From JADJSS01 sp964490845 (lineage in GTDB: Bacteria; Bacteroidota; Bacteroidia; Chitinophagales; JADIYW01): a stretch of 64,000 nucleotides of DNA. A model generated the notes under the pieces. That model was not told the DNA's origin, ran no database searches, and saw nothing but the letters and a program-made list of their open reading frames with translations. Position numbers and translations under genes: made by a program. The stretch lies in assembly GCA_964490845.1 (NCBI GenBank), contig CAZBED010000002.1, forward strand, positions 372,001 to 436,000, in the 5' to 3' direction. Shown piece after piece: positions 1 to 8,138 of the stretch. Every line of letters begins with the position of its first letter. The stretch's first letter is position 1.

Positions 1-165
1 TTTACGGTGTTGAAATCACCACACGTAAATAAAGTGGCGAGAGAGCAATTCAAATTGTGTACGTACAAAAGACTATTGGATATTTACAGTGCAACACCAA
101 AAACTGTAGATGCATTAATGAAATTAGAATTACCAAGTGGTGTGGATGTAGAAATTAAAGTGTAA
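1..165 (+). CDS. rpsJ: 30S ribosomal protein S10, 3' part only
   Basis: The window opens inside this gene; 54 C-terminal residues are present, running in frame from base 1 to a TAA at 163-165. The segment SPHVNKVAREQF followed by YKRLLDIY is the conserved C-terminal half of S10, which is a 30S head protein and also a partner of NusB in transcription antitermination. It lies 6 bp upstream of rplC, the standard first pair of the S10 operon. The N-terminal half is outside the window. Confidence 0.95.
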   Translation, partial: FTVLKSPHVNKVAREQFKLCTYKRLLDIYSATPKTVDALMKLELPSGVDVEIKV

Positions 166-171
166 TAAGTC

Positions 172-792
172 ATGGCAGGAATAATAGGAACAAAAATAGG
201 TATGACCAGTATTTTCGGCGAAGGCGGTGCAATAATTGCTTGCACGGTTATTCAGGCTGGTCCTTGCGTGGTAACACAGAAAAAATCGAAAGATAAAGAT
301 GGTTACGACGCGGTACAATTAGGTTATGGTGACAAGAAAGAGAAAAACACCACAAAACCAATGAAAAAACATTTCGAGAAATCCGGCGCTTCCCCTAAAG
401 CAAAATTAGTGGAGTTCAGAGGTATGGATAATCTGAATGTAGGAGATGTAGTAACCTCTGAAATCTTAGCAGAAGGAGAAAAAGTATCTATTACCGGTAC
501 TTCTAAAGGTAAAGGATTCCAGGGTGTTGTAAAACGTCACGGATTTGGTGGTGTGGGTGGCCAGACACACGGCCAGCACAATCGTCTGCGTGCTCCGGGT
601 TCATTGGGTGCTTGTTCTACGCCGGCGCGTGTTATGAAAGGTATGAAGATGGGCGGACGAATGGGTAACGATCAGGTGAAAGAATTAAGCATTAAGATTG
701 TCAAAACACTTCCGGAAGAAAATTTAATCATTGTTAAAGGTGCTATCCCGGGACACAACGGATCTTACGTAATCATTGAGAAAAAAAAGTAA
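172..792 (+). CDS. rplC: 50S ribosomal protein L3
   Basis: 206 residues, normal length for L3, an early-assembly 23S rRNA binder near the peptidyl transferase centre. The N-terminus MAGIIGTKIGMT and the loop GGQTHGQHNRLRAPGSLG followed by KGMKMGGRMG are diagnostic; the glutamine in this loop is the residue that is methylated in some bacteria. The start ATG lies 6 bp after the rpsJ stop with no Shine-Dalgarno sequence, as expected in Bacteroidota. Confidence 0.97.
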   Translation: MAGIIGTKIGMTSIFGEGGAIIACTVIQAGPCVVTQKKSKDKDGYDAVQLGYGDKKEKNTTKPMKKHFEKSGASPKAKLVEFRGMDNLNVGDVVTSEILAEGEKVSITGTSKGKGFQGVVKRHGFGGVGGQTHGQHNRLRAPGSLGACSTPARVMKGMKMGGRMGNDQVKELSIKIVKTLPEENLIIVKGAIPGHNGSYVIIEKKK

Positions 793-826
793 GAGATTCA
801 ATCCATTCAGGATAAAAAAACAGGAA

Positions 827-1447
827 ATGAAAGCAGAAGTATATAATATTAACGGACAAGCCACAGGAAGAACTATCGAGCTTCCTGAAGATATCTTCGG
901 TATCGAGCCTAACGAGCACGTTATCTACCTGGCGGTGAAACAATATCTGGCCGGAAGAAGAAGCGGTACTCATAAGACGCTCGAAAAATCCGAGTTATCC
1001 GGTTCTACCAGAAAGTTACATAAACAAAAAGGTACCGGTGGTTCCAGAAAAGGAAGTATCAAGAACCCATTGTTCAAAGGGGGAGCCAGAATCTTCGGTC
1101 CACGTCCGCGTAACTACGATTTCAAACTGAACAAAAAAGTAAAGTCACTGGCTAAGCATTCCGCATTGTCTGTTAAAGCAGCTGATAACGCGATCAAAGT
1201 AGTGGAAGATTTTTCTTTTGAGACACCAAAGACCAAAGAATATATCAAATTCTTACAGGCGTTTGGATTAGAGAATAAAAAATCATTGTTGGTATTGCCG
1301 GAGTTGAATGACAATGTGTATTTGTCCGGCAGAAACATTCAGGGTGCAGGTATTGCTGTGGCAGAACACCTGAACACATATGATATCATGAATAACAATA
1401 CCATCCTGATCAGCGAAAAATCAATTGAAGCAATTGCAAATTCTTAA
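827..1447 (+). CDS. rplD: 50S ribosomal protein L4
   Basis: The chosen start gives 206 residues beginning MKAEVYNINGQ, which matches the usual L4 N-terminus. A longer frame opens at 776 inside rplC, but its 17 extra residues are basic and unlike L4, so 827 is preferred. The central loop with GTGGSRKGS and FGPRPRNY, which reaches into the exit tunnel, is intact. In other bacteria L4 can repress its own operon; no matching leader can be judged here because the operon start is outside the window. Confidence 0.95.
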   Translation: MKAEVYNINGQATGRTIELPEDIFGIEPNEHVIYLAVKQYLAGRRSGTHKTLEKSELSGSTRKLHKQKGTGGSRKGSIKNPLFKGGARIFGPRPRNYDFKLNKKVKSLAKHSALSVKAADNAIKVVEDFSFETPKTKEYIKFLQAFGLENKKSLLVLPELNDNVYLSGRNIQGAGIAVAEHLNTYDIMNNNTILISEKSIEAIANS

Positions 1448-1459
1448 ATAATAAATAGA

Positions 1460-1750
1460 ATGGAAGTTCTGAAAAAACCTTTAATCACCGAAAAAGCATC
1501 TGCCCTCTCTGAGAAAGCAGGCAAGTACACTTTTCTGGTGGAAAAAAAGGCTAACAAAGTAGAGATTAAAAAAGCGGTAGAGAAAATGTACGGCGTAAAC
1601 GTGGAAGAAGTAAATACATCGGTAATGGCTTCCAAACCTAAAAACCGTAACACGAAAACACGTGTAATCTCCGGAAGAAAAGGCAGCTACAAAAAAGCAA
1701 TCGTTAAAGTAGCGAAAGGTGAAACAATCGATTTCTATAACGAGATTTAA
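1460..1750 (+). CDS. rplW: 50S ribosomal protein L23
   Basis: 96 residues, typical for L23, which lines the exit tunnel mouth and docks trigger factor and SRP. It begins MEVLKKPLITEKA, the family signature, and ends with the basic strand GRKGSYKKAIVKV. It is 12 bp downstream of rplD and 20 bp upstream of rplB in the S10 operon order. Confidence 0.96.
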   Translation: MEVLKKPLITEKASALSEKAGKYTFLVEKKANKVEIKKAVEKMYGVNVEEVNTSVMASKPKNRNTKTRVISGRKGSYKKAIVKVAKGETIDFYNEI

Positions 1751-1770
1751 TTCTAAAGAAAGTTTAAACG

Positions 1771-2595
1771 ATGTCAACTAAAAAATACAATCCGGTCACG
1801 CCCAGTTTGAGATACAGAGTTACGAACTCTTTCGCAGAGGTGACCACCAATACTCCGGAAAAATCATTGATAGCGCCGATAAAAAGATCGGGAGGTCGTA
1901 ACCAGAAAGGTGAGATGACGATGCGTTATATCGGTGGTGGACACAAAAGACAGTACCGTATCATTGATTTCAAAAGAAATAAATTTGATATTCCGGCTAC
2001 AGTCAAAACGATTGAGTACGATCCGAACCGTTCTGCATTTATCGCTTTAGTGGTGTACAAAGACGGAGAAAAAAAATATATCATCTCTCCTGAAGGATTA
2101 AAAGTGGGACAGGAGATTGTGTCCGGACAAAGCGTTCCGCCTGAAGTGGGAAATACACTTCCGATAGCCAATATGCCATTAGGCTCTGTGATACACAATA
2201 TCGAATTACAGCCGGGTAAAGGTGCATCTATCTGCAGAAGTGCCGGTACATTCGCACAGCTGACAGGTAAAGACGGAAAATATGTTGCTATCAAATTGCC
2301 TTCCGGCGAATCCCGTATGGTATTGGGCACTTGTCTGGCAACCATCGGTACTGTTTCCAACTCTGACCACAATTTAGGTGTGAGCGGAAAAGCGGGAGCA
2401 TCCAGATGGAAAGGCAGAAGACCTCGTACTCGTCCGGTTGCGATGAACCCTGTGGATCACCCGATGGGCGGTGGCGAAGGAAGAGCATCCGGAGGTCATC
2501 CACGTTCAAGAAGCGGAAAAATTGCAAAAGGTCTGAAAACCAGAAGCAAAAACAAAGCGTCTAATAAATACATTATCTCAAAAAAATCAAAATAA
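1771..2595 (+). CDS. rplB: 50S ribosomal protein L2
   Basis: 274 residues, standard length. The C-terminal segment MNPVDHPMGGGEGRASGG contains the highly conserved histidine (about residue 229) close to the peptidyl transferase centre. The N-terminal RNA-binding OB-fold region (GGGHKRQYRIIDFKR) and the SH3-like part are complete. It lies in the invariant L23-L2-S19 order. Confidence 0.98.
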   Translation: MSTKKYNPVTPSLRYRVTNSFAEVTTNTPEKSLIAPIKRSGGRNQKGEMTMRYIGGGHKRQYRIIDFKRNKFDIPATVKTIEYDPNRSAFIALVVYKDGEKKYIISPEGLKVGQEIVSGQSVPPEVGNTLPIANMPLGSVIHNIELQPGKGASICRSAGTFAQLTGKDGKYVAIKLPSGESRMVLGTCLATIGTVSNSDHNLGVSGKAGASRWKGRRPRTRPVAMNPVDHPMGGGEGRASGGHPRSRSGKIAKGLKTRSKNKASNKYIISKKSK

Positions 2596-2607
2596 CAGGT
2601 TAAGAGA

Positions 2608-2874
2608 ATGGCTAGAAGTTTAAAAAAAGGTCCTTACATAGCGTACCATCTGCAGGCAAAAGTAGATGCTATGAATGCTGCAAGTAAAAAAACGGTAATC
2701 AAGACATGGTCAAGAGCCTCTCTGATTACTCCGGATTTTGTAGGGCATACATTTGCGGTACACAACGGCAATAAATTTATCCCGGTGTACATTACAGAAA
2801 ACATGGTGGGACATAAGCTGGGTGAGTTTTCTCCAACCAGACAATTTAAAGGACATTCAGGTAACAGAAAATAA
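2608..2874 (+). CDS. rpsS: 30S ribosomal protein S19
   Basis: 88 residues starting MARSLKKGPY, the hallmark S19 N-terminus, with the C-terminal GEFSPTRQFKGHSG segment. S19 sits in the 30S head with S13 and contacts the A-site tRNA region. It is 12 bp after rplB and 8 bp before rplV. Confidence 0.97.
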   Translation: MARSLKKGPYIAYHLQAKVDAMNAASKKTVIKTWSRASLITPDFVGHTFAVHNGNKFIPVYITENMVGHKLGEFSPTRQFKGHSGNRK

Positions 2875-2882
2875 AGTAAACC

Positions 2883-3314
2883 ATGGGAGCTAGAAAAAGA
2901 TTAGTTGCAGAAGCAAGAAAAGAAGCAAAAAAAGCAGTTTGCGATGCGAGAGCTACCGGCGTTCCGACGTCTCCGCGCAAAATGAGATTATTGGCGGATG
3001 TCATCAGGAATAAAGATGTGTTCGATGCTTTAAATATATTGACGTTCTCTACCAAACACGCGTCCAAAACAATGGAAAAACTGGTTCGTTCGGCAATCGC
3101 CAACTGGGAACAGAAGTTTGAAACGAAAGCGGAAGACAGCGAATTGTTTATAAAAGAAGTTACCATCGACAGCGGAAGAATGCTGAAACGTTTTCAACCG
3201 GCTCCACAGGGAAGAGCTTACAGAATCCGTAAGCGTTCTAACCATATCACGGTGCAACTGGCAAGTCGCATTGCAAAATTTGAAGAAACAGCAGAAGAAA
3301 ATAACGAAAATTAA
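2883..3314 (+). CDS. rplV: 50S ribosomal protein L22
   Basis: 143 residues, longer than the roughly 110 of enterobacterial L22. The core with SPRKMRLLADVIR and the tunnel-lining hairpin ending GRAYRIRKRSNHITV is intact. The extra length is a basic lysine/alanine-rich N-terminus of about 20 residues and a short acidic C-terminus (KFEETAEENNEN). The start is the first in-frame ATG after the rpsS stop. Confidence 0.95.
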   Translation: MGARKRLVAEARKEAKKAVCDARATGVPTSPRKMRLLADVIRNKDVFDALNILTFSTKHASKTMEKLVRSAIANWEQKFETKAEDSELFIKEVTIDSGRMLKRFQPAPQGRAYRIRKRSNHITVQLASRIAKFEETAEENNEN

Positions 3315-3327
3315 AATAAAACAATAA

Positions 3328-4128
3328 ATGGGACAAAAGGCTAACCCGATAGTTAACAGATTAGGCATCATCAGAGGATGGGACTCTAATTGGTATGGCG
3401 GCAGAGATTTTAGCGATAAACTGATTGAAGATCAGAAAATTCGCAAATACCTCAACGCCCGTATCCAGAAAGGCGGTATTTCTAAGATTGTAATCGAAAG
3501 AACATTAAACAGAATTACCATTTCCATCAATACGTCCCGTCCGGGCATCATCATCGGTAAAGGCGGAAACGAGGTGGACAGAATCAAAGAAGAGATTAAG
3601 AAACTCACGAAAAAAGATGTTCAGATAAATATCGTTGAAATCAGAAGACCTGAAGTGGATGCAGCTATCGTAGGAGAAACCGTTTGTAAACAATTGGAAG
3701 CGCGTGTTAACTTCCGACGTGCCGTGAAAATGGCTATCGCATCAGCTATGCGTCTGGGTGTGGAAGGTATTAAAATCAAATGTTCCGGTCGTTTGGGCGG
3801 CGCAGAGATGGCAAGAAGCGAAGAATACAAAGAAGGCCGTACACCGTTACATACTTTCAGAGCGGATATCGATTACGCATGGAAAGAAGCTGAAACAATC
3901 TATGGAAAAATAGGTGTGAAAGTATGGATTTGTAAAGGTGAAGTATTCACTAAACGTGATTTGTCTCCAAACATCGGTATGGATGAAGGAAGCAAAAAAG
4001 GCAGCGACAGAAGAGAAGACAGAAGAGGCGGAGACAGACGTGATGATAGAAGAGGCGGCGGCGATAAACGCGGTGCCGGAAAGCCAAGAGGTGAAAGAAC
4101 TGAAAACAGAGGCCCAAGAAAAAAATAA
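3328..4128 (+). CDS. rpsC: 30S ribosomal protein S3 with RGG/RDD-rich tail
   Basis: 266 residues. Residues 1 to about 215 are ordinary S3: the KH domain has GIIIGKGGNEVDRI around residue 75 and the C-terminal domain has SGRLGGAEMARSE. S3 shapes the mRNA entry channel and helps helicase activity of the ribosome. The last 50 or so residues are a low-complexity tail of repeated RR, DD and GG groups (for example RREDRRGGDRRDDRRGGG), about 30 residues longer than the enterobacterial protein ends. A similar tail occurs on the DEAD-box helicase at 53304. Confidence 0.96.
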   Translation: MGQKANPIVNRLGIIRGWDSNWYGGRDFSDKLIEDQKIRKYLNARIQKGGISKIVIERTLNRITISINTSRPGIIIGKGGNEVDRIKEEIKKLTKKDVQINIVEIRRPEVDAAIVGETVCKQLEARVNFRRAVKMAIASAMRLGVEGIKIKCSGRLGGAEMARSEEYKEGRTPLHTFRADIDYAWKEAETIYGKIGVKVWICKGEVFTKRDLSPNIGMDEGSKKGSDRREDRRGGDRRDDRRGGGDKRGAGKPRGERTENRGPRKK

Positions 4129-4148
4129 GATTTAAAAGTAAAGCAATT

Positions 4149-4180
4149 AAATCGTAAATCGTAAATCGTAAATCGTAAAT
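4149..4180. repeat. Heptamer tandem repeat between rpsC and rplP
   Basis: Four exact tandem copies of AAATCGT fill 4149-4176, followed by a partial copy AAAT. The array sits in the 61-bp gap between rpsC and rplP, which is unusually wide for this part of the operon. It ends 9 bp before the rplP ATG. It belongs to the family of 7-bp arrays seen at several other places in the window. Confidence 0.9.
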
Positions 4181-4189
4181 AAAGTTGTT

Positions 4190-4612
4190 ATGTTACAACC
4201 GAAGAGAGTAAAATTTAGAAGAGTACACAAAATGAAAATGAAAGGCATTGCGTACAAAGGTTCGCAATTGTCATTCGGTTCATTCGGTCTGAAATCTTTA
4301 GACGAAGGATGGTTGACCGACCGTCAGATCGAGGCAGCTCGTATTGCACTGACCAGACACATGAAACGTGAAGGTAAAGTTTGGATCAATATTTTTCCGG
4401 ATAAACCGATTACCAAAAAACCTGCCGAAGTACGTATGGGTAAAGGTAAAGGTTCCCTGGATCACTGGGTGGCGGTAGTAAAACCGGGAAGAATCCTTTT
4501 TGAGGTGGAAGGTGTGTCCAGACAAATCGCGGAAGAGTCTTTAAGCCTGGCAGCTCAGAAATTACCGGTATTGACCAAATTTATTGTTAGAAGAGATTAC
4601 GACGGTAACTAA
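4190..4612 (+). CDS. rplP: 50S ribosomal protein L16
   Basis: 140 residues, normal for L16, which organises the A-site side of the 50S subunit and binds tRNA. It starts MLQPKRVKFRRVHK and carries the conserved VRMGKGKGSLDHWVAVVKPG segment. The upstream gap contains the AAATCGT repeat array, so translation must start just downstream of it. Confidence 0.97.
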   Translation: MLQPKRVKFRRVHKMKMKGIAYKGSQLSFGSFGLKSLDEGWLTDRQIEAARIALTRHMKREGKVWINIFPDKPITKKPAEVRMGKGKGSLDHWVAVVKPGRILFEVEGVSRQIAEESLSLAAQKLPVLTKFIVRRDYDGN

Positions 4613-4625
4613 TTAAAATACAACT

Positions 4626-4838
4626 ATGGCAACTACAATAGCATATAGCGAAATAGCAGGATGGACAACAGAAGAGTTGAATAACGAATTGTCAGCTACA
4701 AAAATGAAACTGACCAAATTGAAATTCAACCACGCTATCACACCATTGGAAAACACCAATGTCTTGGGCGAAACCAAAAGACACATTGCACGTATCCAAA
4801 CGGAATTGAAGAAAAGACAATTATCTAAACAAGCATAA
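4626..4838 (+). CDS. rpmC: 50S ribosomal protein L29
   Basis: 70 residues, the expected size of this two-helix protein beside the exit tunnel. The segment ELNNELSATKMKLTKLKFNHAI and the following TNVLGETKRHIARIQTELKKR match L29. It is 13 bp downstream of rplP and 11 bp before the chosen rpsQ start. Confidence 0.94.
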   Translation: MATTIAYSEIAGWTTEELNNELSATKMKLTKLKFNHAITPLENTNVLGETKRHIARIQTELKKRQLSKQA

Positions 4839-4849
4839 ATAAAGTGCAG

Positions 4850-5122
4850 ATGACAACCGAGTTAACAACGGAAAGAAAATTAAGGAAAACAAGAGTAGGA
4901 GTGGTGACTTCCAACAAAATGGAGAAAACCATCACCGTATCTGTTGTCCGTAAACTGAAACATCCCAAGTATGGAAAATTCCTGAAAAAAACCAAGAAAT
5001 TCCATGCGCACGATGAAAACAATGAGTGCAATATCGGCGATACCGTAAAAATTATGGAAACACGCCCTTTAAGTGCAACAAAGAGATGGAGATTACTAGA
5101 AATCGTTGAAAAGGCTAAATAA
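4850..5122 (+). CDS. rpsQ: 30S ribosomal protein S17
   Basis: 90 residues from the ATG at 4850. A GTG two codons upstream (4844) could also be read but adds nothing conserved. RKTRVGVVTSNKMEKTITV is the S17 OB-fold signature, a primary binder of 16S rRNA. It is followed 2 bp later by rplN. Confidence 0.95.
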   Translation: MTTELTTERKLRKTRVGVVTSNKMEKTITVSVVRKLKHPKYGKFLKKTKKFHAHDENNECNIGDTVKIMETRPLSATKRWRLLEIVEKAK

Positions 5123-5124
5123 AA

Positions 5125-5493
5125 ATGGTACAACAAGAATCAAGACTGAGAGTAGCTGACAACAGCGGAGCCAAAGAAGTACTTTGCATCAGAGTATTGA
5201 AAGGCACAAGAGCAAGATACGCATCTATTGGCGACAAAATCGTAGTGTCTGTAAAAGAGGCAATGCCGGGTGGAAACGTCAAAAAGAAACAAGTATCCAA
5301 AGCAGTAGTGGTAAGAACTAAAAAAGAAATCAAACGCAAAGACGGAACATACATTCGTTTTGACGACAACGCGGTTGTGTTGTTGAATAATCAGGATGAG
5401 CCGAGAGGCACACGTATCTTCGGTCCTGTTGCGAGAGAGTTGAGAGATAAAGATTTTATGAAAATTATTTCATTAGCACCAGAAGTATTATAA
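5125..5493 (+). CDS. rplN: 50S ribosomal protein L14
   Basis: 122 residues, exactly the usual length. MVQQESRLRVADNSGAKEV is the conserved N-terminus, and the C-terminus RGTRIFGPVARELRDKDFMKI is complete. L14 forms an intersubunit bridge and is the docking site of the silencing factor RsfS. rplX starts one base after its stop. Confidence 0.98.
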   Translation: MVQQESRLRVADNSGAKEVLCIRVLKGTRARYASIGDKIVVSVKEAMPGGNVKKKQVSKAVVVRTKKEIKRKDGTYIRFDDNAVVLLNNQDEPRGTRIFGPVARELRDKDFMKIISLAPEVL

Positions 5494-5494
5494 C

Positions 5495-5833
5495 ATGAGC
5501 ACACAAACACAAAAGCGTTTTGCGCCGAAATTAAAAATAAAAAAAGGAGACACGGTCGTCGTGATCGCCGGGGAATATCGCGGTAAAAGTGGTAAGGTTC
5601 TCGAAGTGTATCCTAAAGAAAACCGCGCATTGGTGGAAGGCATCCGGATTATTTCCCGCCACACCAAACCAAATGCACAAAATCAGCAGGGTGGTATCGT
5701 AAAGAAAGAATCACCCATCCATATTTCTAACCTTATGGTGACTGTAGGCGGCAACGCTACACGAGTAGGCAGAAAAGTGGAAGACGGAAAAACAGTTAGA
5801 ATCGCTAAAACAACAGGGGAGGTAATTAAATAA
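5495..5833 (+). CDS. rplX: 50S ribosomal protein L24
   Basis: 112 residues. The KOW motif KKGDTVVVIAGEYRGKSGKVLEV near residues 16-38 is intact; L24 is one of the first proteins to bind 23S rRNA. Its last base is the first base of the rplE ATG (TAATG), so the two genes are probably translationally coupled. Confidence 0.97.
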   Translation: MSTQTQKRFAPKLKIKKGDTVVVIAGEYRGKSGKVLEVYPKENRALVEGIRIISRHTKPNAQNQQGGIVKKESPIHISNLMVTVGGNATRVGRKVEDGKTVRIAKTTGEVIK

Positions 5834-6384
5834 TGAGCTACATTCCTACACTTAAGAAAAAATATACTGGAGAAGTTGTACCGGCTTTGATGTCAAAGTA
5901 CAATTATAAATCAGTAATGCAGGTGCCTAAGCTGGTGAAGATTGTTATCAACCAGGGTGTAGGCGCTGCCGTTGGAGACAAGAAACTGATAGATAATGCT
6001 GTCGATGAGATTTCAAGAATCGCGGGACAGAAAGCGGTATCTACCAAATCTAAGAAAGCTATCTCCAACTTCAAACTCAGAGAAGACCTTCCAATCGGGG
6101 TTCGTGTAACCTTGCGCGGAGACAGAATGTATGAGTTTCTCGAAAGACTGATGGCGGTAGCATTGCCACAGGTGCGCGATTTCAAAGGTATCAACGACAA
6201 GTCATTTGACGGAAGAGGAAATTATACATTAGGTATAACGGAACATATCATCTTCCCGGAAATCGATATCGACAAAATATCCCGTATCAGCGGTATGGAT
6301 ATCACATTTGTTACATCCGCGAATACAGACGATGAAGCACATGCATTATTAAAAGAAATTGGTTTACCATTTAAGAAAAAATAG
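5833..6384 (+). CDS. rplE: 50S ribosomal protein L5
   Basis: 183 residues, normal for L5, the 5S rRNA binder of the central protuberance. The conserved segments KLVKIVINQGVG, LREDLPIGVRVTLRG and the RDFKGI...FDGRGNYTLGI region are present. It overlaps the rplX stop by one base and is followed 3 bp later by rpsN. Confidence 0.98.
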   Translation: MSYIPTLKKKYTGEVVPALMSKYNYKSVMQVPKLVKIVINQGVGAAVGDKKLIDNAVDEISRIAGQKAVSTKSKKAISNFKLREDLPIGVRVTLRGDRMYEFLERLMAVALPQVRDFKGINDKSFDGRGNYTLGITEHIIFPEIDIDKISRISGMDITFVTSANTDDEAHALLKEIGLPFKKK

Positions 6385-6387
6385 AAT

Positions 6388-6657
6388 ATGGCAAAAGAAT
6401 CCATGAAAGCACGCGACGCGAAGCGTTTGAAATTAATCAACAAATACAAAGCTAAGCGTGAGCAACTGAAAAAAGCAGGCGACTATGCAGCGCTGGACAA
6501 ACTACCTAAGAATGCATCTCCCGTTCGTTACAGAAACAGATGTAAACTGACCGGACGTCCTCGCGGGTATATCGGCTTCTTCGGCTTATCCAGAATTCAA
6601 TTCAGGGATTTGGCGAGCTACGGAAAAATTCCGGGATTAACGAAAGCCAGCTGGTAA
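6388..6657 (+). CDS. rpsN: 30S ribosomal protein S14, zinc-free type
   Basis: 89 residues of the long S14 form. MAKESMKARDAKR at the start and CKLTGRPRGY near the C-terminus identify the protein; the two CxxC pairs of the zinc-binding short form are absent. S14 is located in the 30S head near S3 and S10. A 99-bp gap without recognisable signals separates it from rpsH. Confidence 0.96.
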   Translation: MAKESMKARDAKRLKLINKYKAKREQLKKAGDYAALDKLPKNASPVRYRNRCKLTGRPRGYIGFFGLSRIQFRDLASYGKIPGLTKASW

Positions 6658-6756
6658 GAAAGAAAAATAATTTTAAAAATAAACAGTGAAGGTGGGAAAC
6701 TGAATTGAAGCCAATTTAAGTCTCACATCTAAGCGATCTAAAACAAAAAAAAGAAA

Positions 6757-7155
6757 ATGGTTACAGATCCAATAGCAGATTTCCTAACTAGAATCAGAAA
6801 TGCACAACTCGCTGGTCATACCATCGTAGATATTCCTGCTTCTAACATGAAGAAAAAATTAACTGAAATCTTACACGATAACGGTTATATCCTGAAATTC
6901 AAATTCGAAGAGGACGGCCCTCAGGGAACTATCAAGATTGCATTGAAATACAATCCTGAGACCAAAGAACCGGCCATCAGAGAGTTGATCAGAGTATCCA
7001 AACCGGGGTTGCGCCGTTATGCGCATGTGGCGGGTATTCCGAGAGTAAAGAACGGCTTGGGTTTAGCTATCTTGTCTACTTCAAAAGGGATTTTGACAGA
7101 CAAACAGGCGAAAAACCTGAAAGTAGGGGGTGAAATTATTTGCATAGTATCTTAA
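6757..7155 (+). CDS. rpsH: 30S ribosomal protein S8
   Basis: 132 residues, typical length. MVTDPIADFLTRIRNAQ is the universal S8 N-terminus, and the C-terminal LAILSTSKGILTDKQAKNLKVGGEIICIV is complete. S8 binds 16S rRNA helix 21 and represses the spc operon in some bacteria. No copy of that operator was identified in the 99-bp leader here. Confidence 0.97.
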   Translation: MVTDPIADFLTRIRNAQLAGHTIVDIPASNMKKKLTEILHDNGYILKFKFEEDGPQGTIKIALKYNPETKEPAIRELIRVSKPGLRRYAHVAGIPRVKNGLGLAILSTSKGILTDKQAKNLKVGGEIICIVS

Positions 7156-7165
7156 AAAAACAGAC

Positions 7166-7723
7166 ATGTCACGCGTAGGAAAATTACCAATAACAATACC
7201 GGCAAAAACGGAAGTGAACGTTGCGGATAATAACGTTGTCACTGTGAAAGGGCCAAAAGGAACTTTGTCTGAGAAAGTGGATAGAGATATTATCGTTAAA
7301 GTGGAAGACGGTAAAATTATCCTTGAACGTCCAACGGAACAAAAACGCCATAAAGCATTACACGGCCTCTACAGAGCGTTGGTTAATAATATGGTGGTGG
7401 GTGCCAGCGAAGGATATAAAAAAACACTGGATGTAGTAGGGGTTGGTTTTCGTGCCAGCAATCAGGGACAACTGCTCGAGTTATCTATCGGTTTTTCACA
7501 CCCTGTATATGTTTTGCTGCCGGATGAAATTAAAGTATCGACAGTATCTGAAAAAGGTCAGCCTCCCCGCATTTTACTGGAGAGCACGGATAAACAACTG
7601 ATTGGCCAGGTTGCAGCAAAAATCAGAAGCTTAAGAAAACCTGAGCCGTATAAAGGAAAAGGTATTAAATATACTGAAGAGGTATTACGCAAAAAAGCGG
7701 GTAAATCTGCAGGTAAAAAATAA
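7166..7723 (+). CDS. rplF: 50S ribosomal protein L6
   Basis: 185 residues, two repeated L6 domains. MSRVGKLPITIPAKTEV opens the first; the C-terminal signature PEPYKGKGIKYTEEVLRKKAGK near the end is characteristic. L6 lies at the base of the L7/L12 stalk near the sarcin-ricin loop. It is 10 bp after rpsH. Confidence 0.98.
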   Translation: MSRVGKLPITIPAKTEVNVADNNVVTVKGPKGTLSEKVDRDIIVKVEDGKIILERPTEQKRHKALHGLYRALVNNMVVGASEGYKKTLDVVGVGFRASNQGQLLELSIGFSHPVYVLLPDEIKVSTVSEKGQPPRILLESTDKQLIGQVAAKIRSLRKPEPYKGKGIKYTEEVLRKKAGKSAGKK

Positions 7724-7776
7724 AAATAATCGGTAGGTACAAAAGTCCCTCCAGTCATTAAAATAAAATTATTGTC

Positions 7777-8118
7777 ATGGCAGTAACGAAACTATCCAGA
7801 AGAGAAAAAATCAAATACAGAATTCGCCGTAAACTGGGCGGAACTGCAGATCGTCCAAGATTATGCATTTTCCGAAGCAACAGCGAAATCTATGCTCAGA
7901 TAATTGATGATGTAACCCGTAAAACAATAGTGTCTGTTTCATCCCTTAAGGTGAACGGTACTAAAACGGAGCAGGCAAAAGCTGTTGGAACGGCCATAGC
8001 AGAAAAAGCGAAAGCAGCCAATATTTCCACAGTGGTATTTGACAGAAACGGATTTTTATATCACGGCAGAGTAAAAGCGTTAGCCGATGCTGCCAGAGAA
8101 AGTGGTTTACAATTTTAA
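7777..8118 (+). CDS. rplR: 50S ribosomal protein L18
   Basis: 113 residues, standard. The motifs RIRRKLGGTADRPRLCIFRS and FDRNGFLYHGRVKALADAARESGL are diagnostic of L18, which binds 5S rRNA together with L5. A 53-bp gap without clear signals separates it from rplF. Confidence 0.97.
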   Translation: MAVTKLSRREKIKYRIRRKLGGTADRPRLCIFRSNSEIYAQIIDDVTRKTIVSVSSLKVNGTKTEQAKAVGTAIAEKAKAANISTVVFDRNGFLYHGRVKALADAARESGLQF

Positions 8119-8138
8119 TTGCATAACGATAAAAGAAT

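Noticed and set aside
776..826. Longer N-terminus of L4 starting inside rplC.
   Set aside because: The 17 residues are lysine/arginine-rich and absent from L4 proteins; the ATG at 827 gives the normal N-terminus.
3938..4135. A 65-residue frame overlapping the 3' end of rpsC in another phase.
   Set aside because: It is an out-of-phase reading of the repetitive Arg/Asp/Gly-coding tail of rpsC; rpsC itself is continuous and family-consistent.
4149..4180. Tandem repeats as a CRISPR array.
   Set aside because: The units are 7 bp with no spacers and there are no cas genes in the window.
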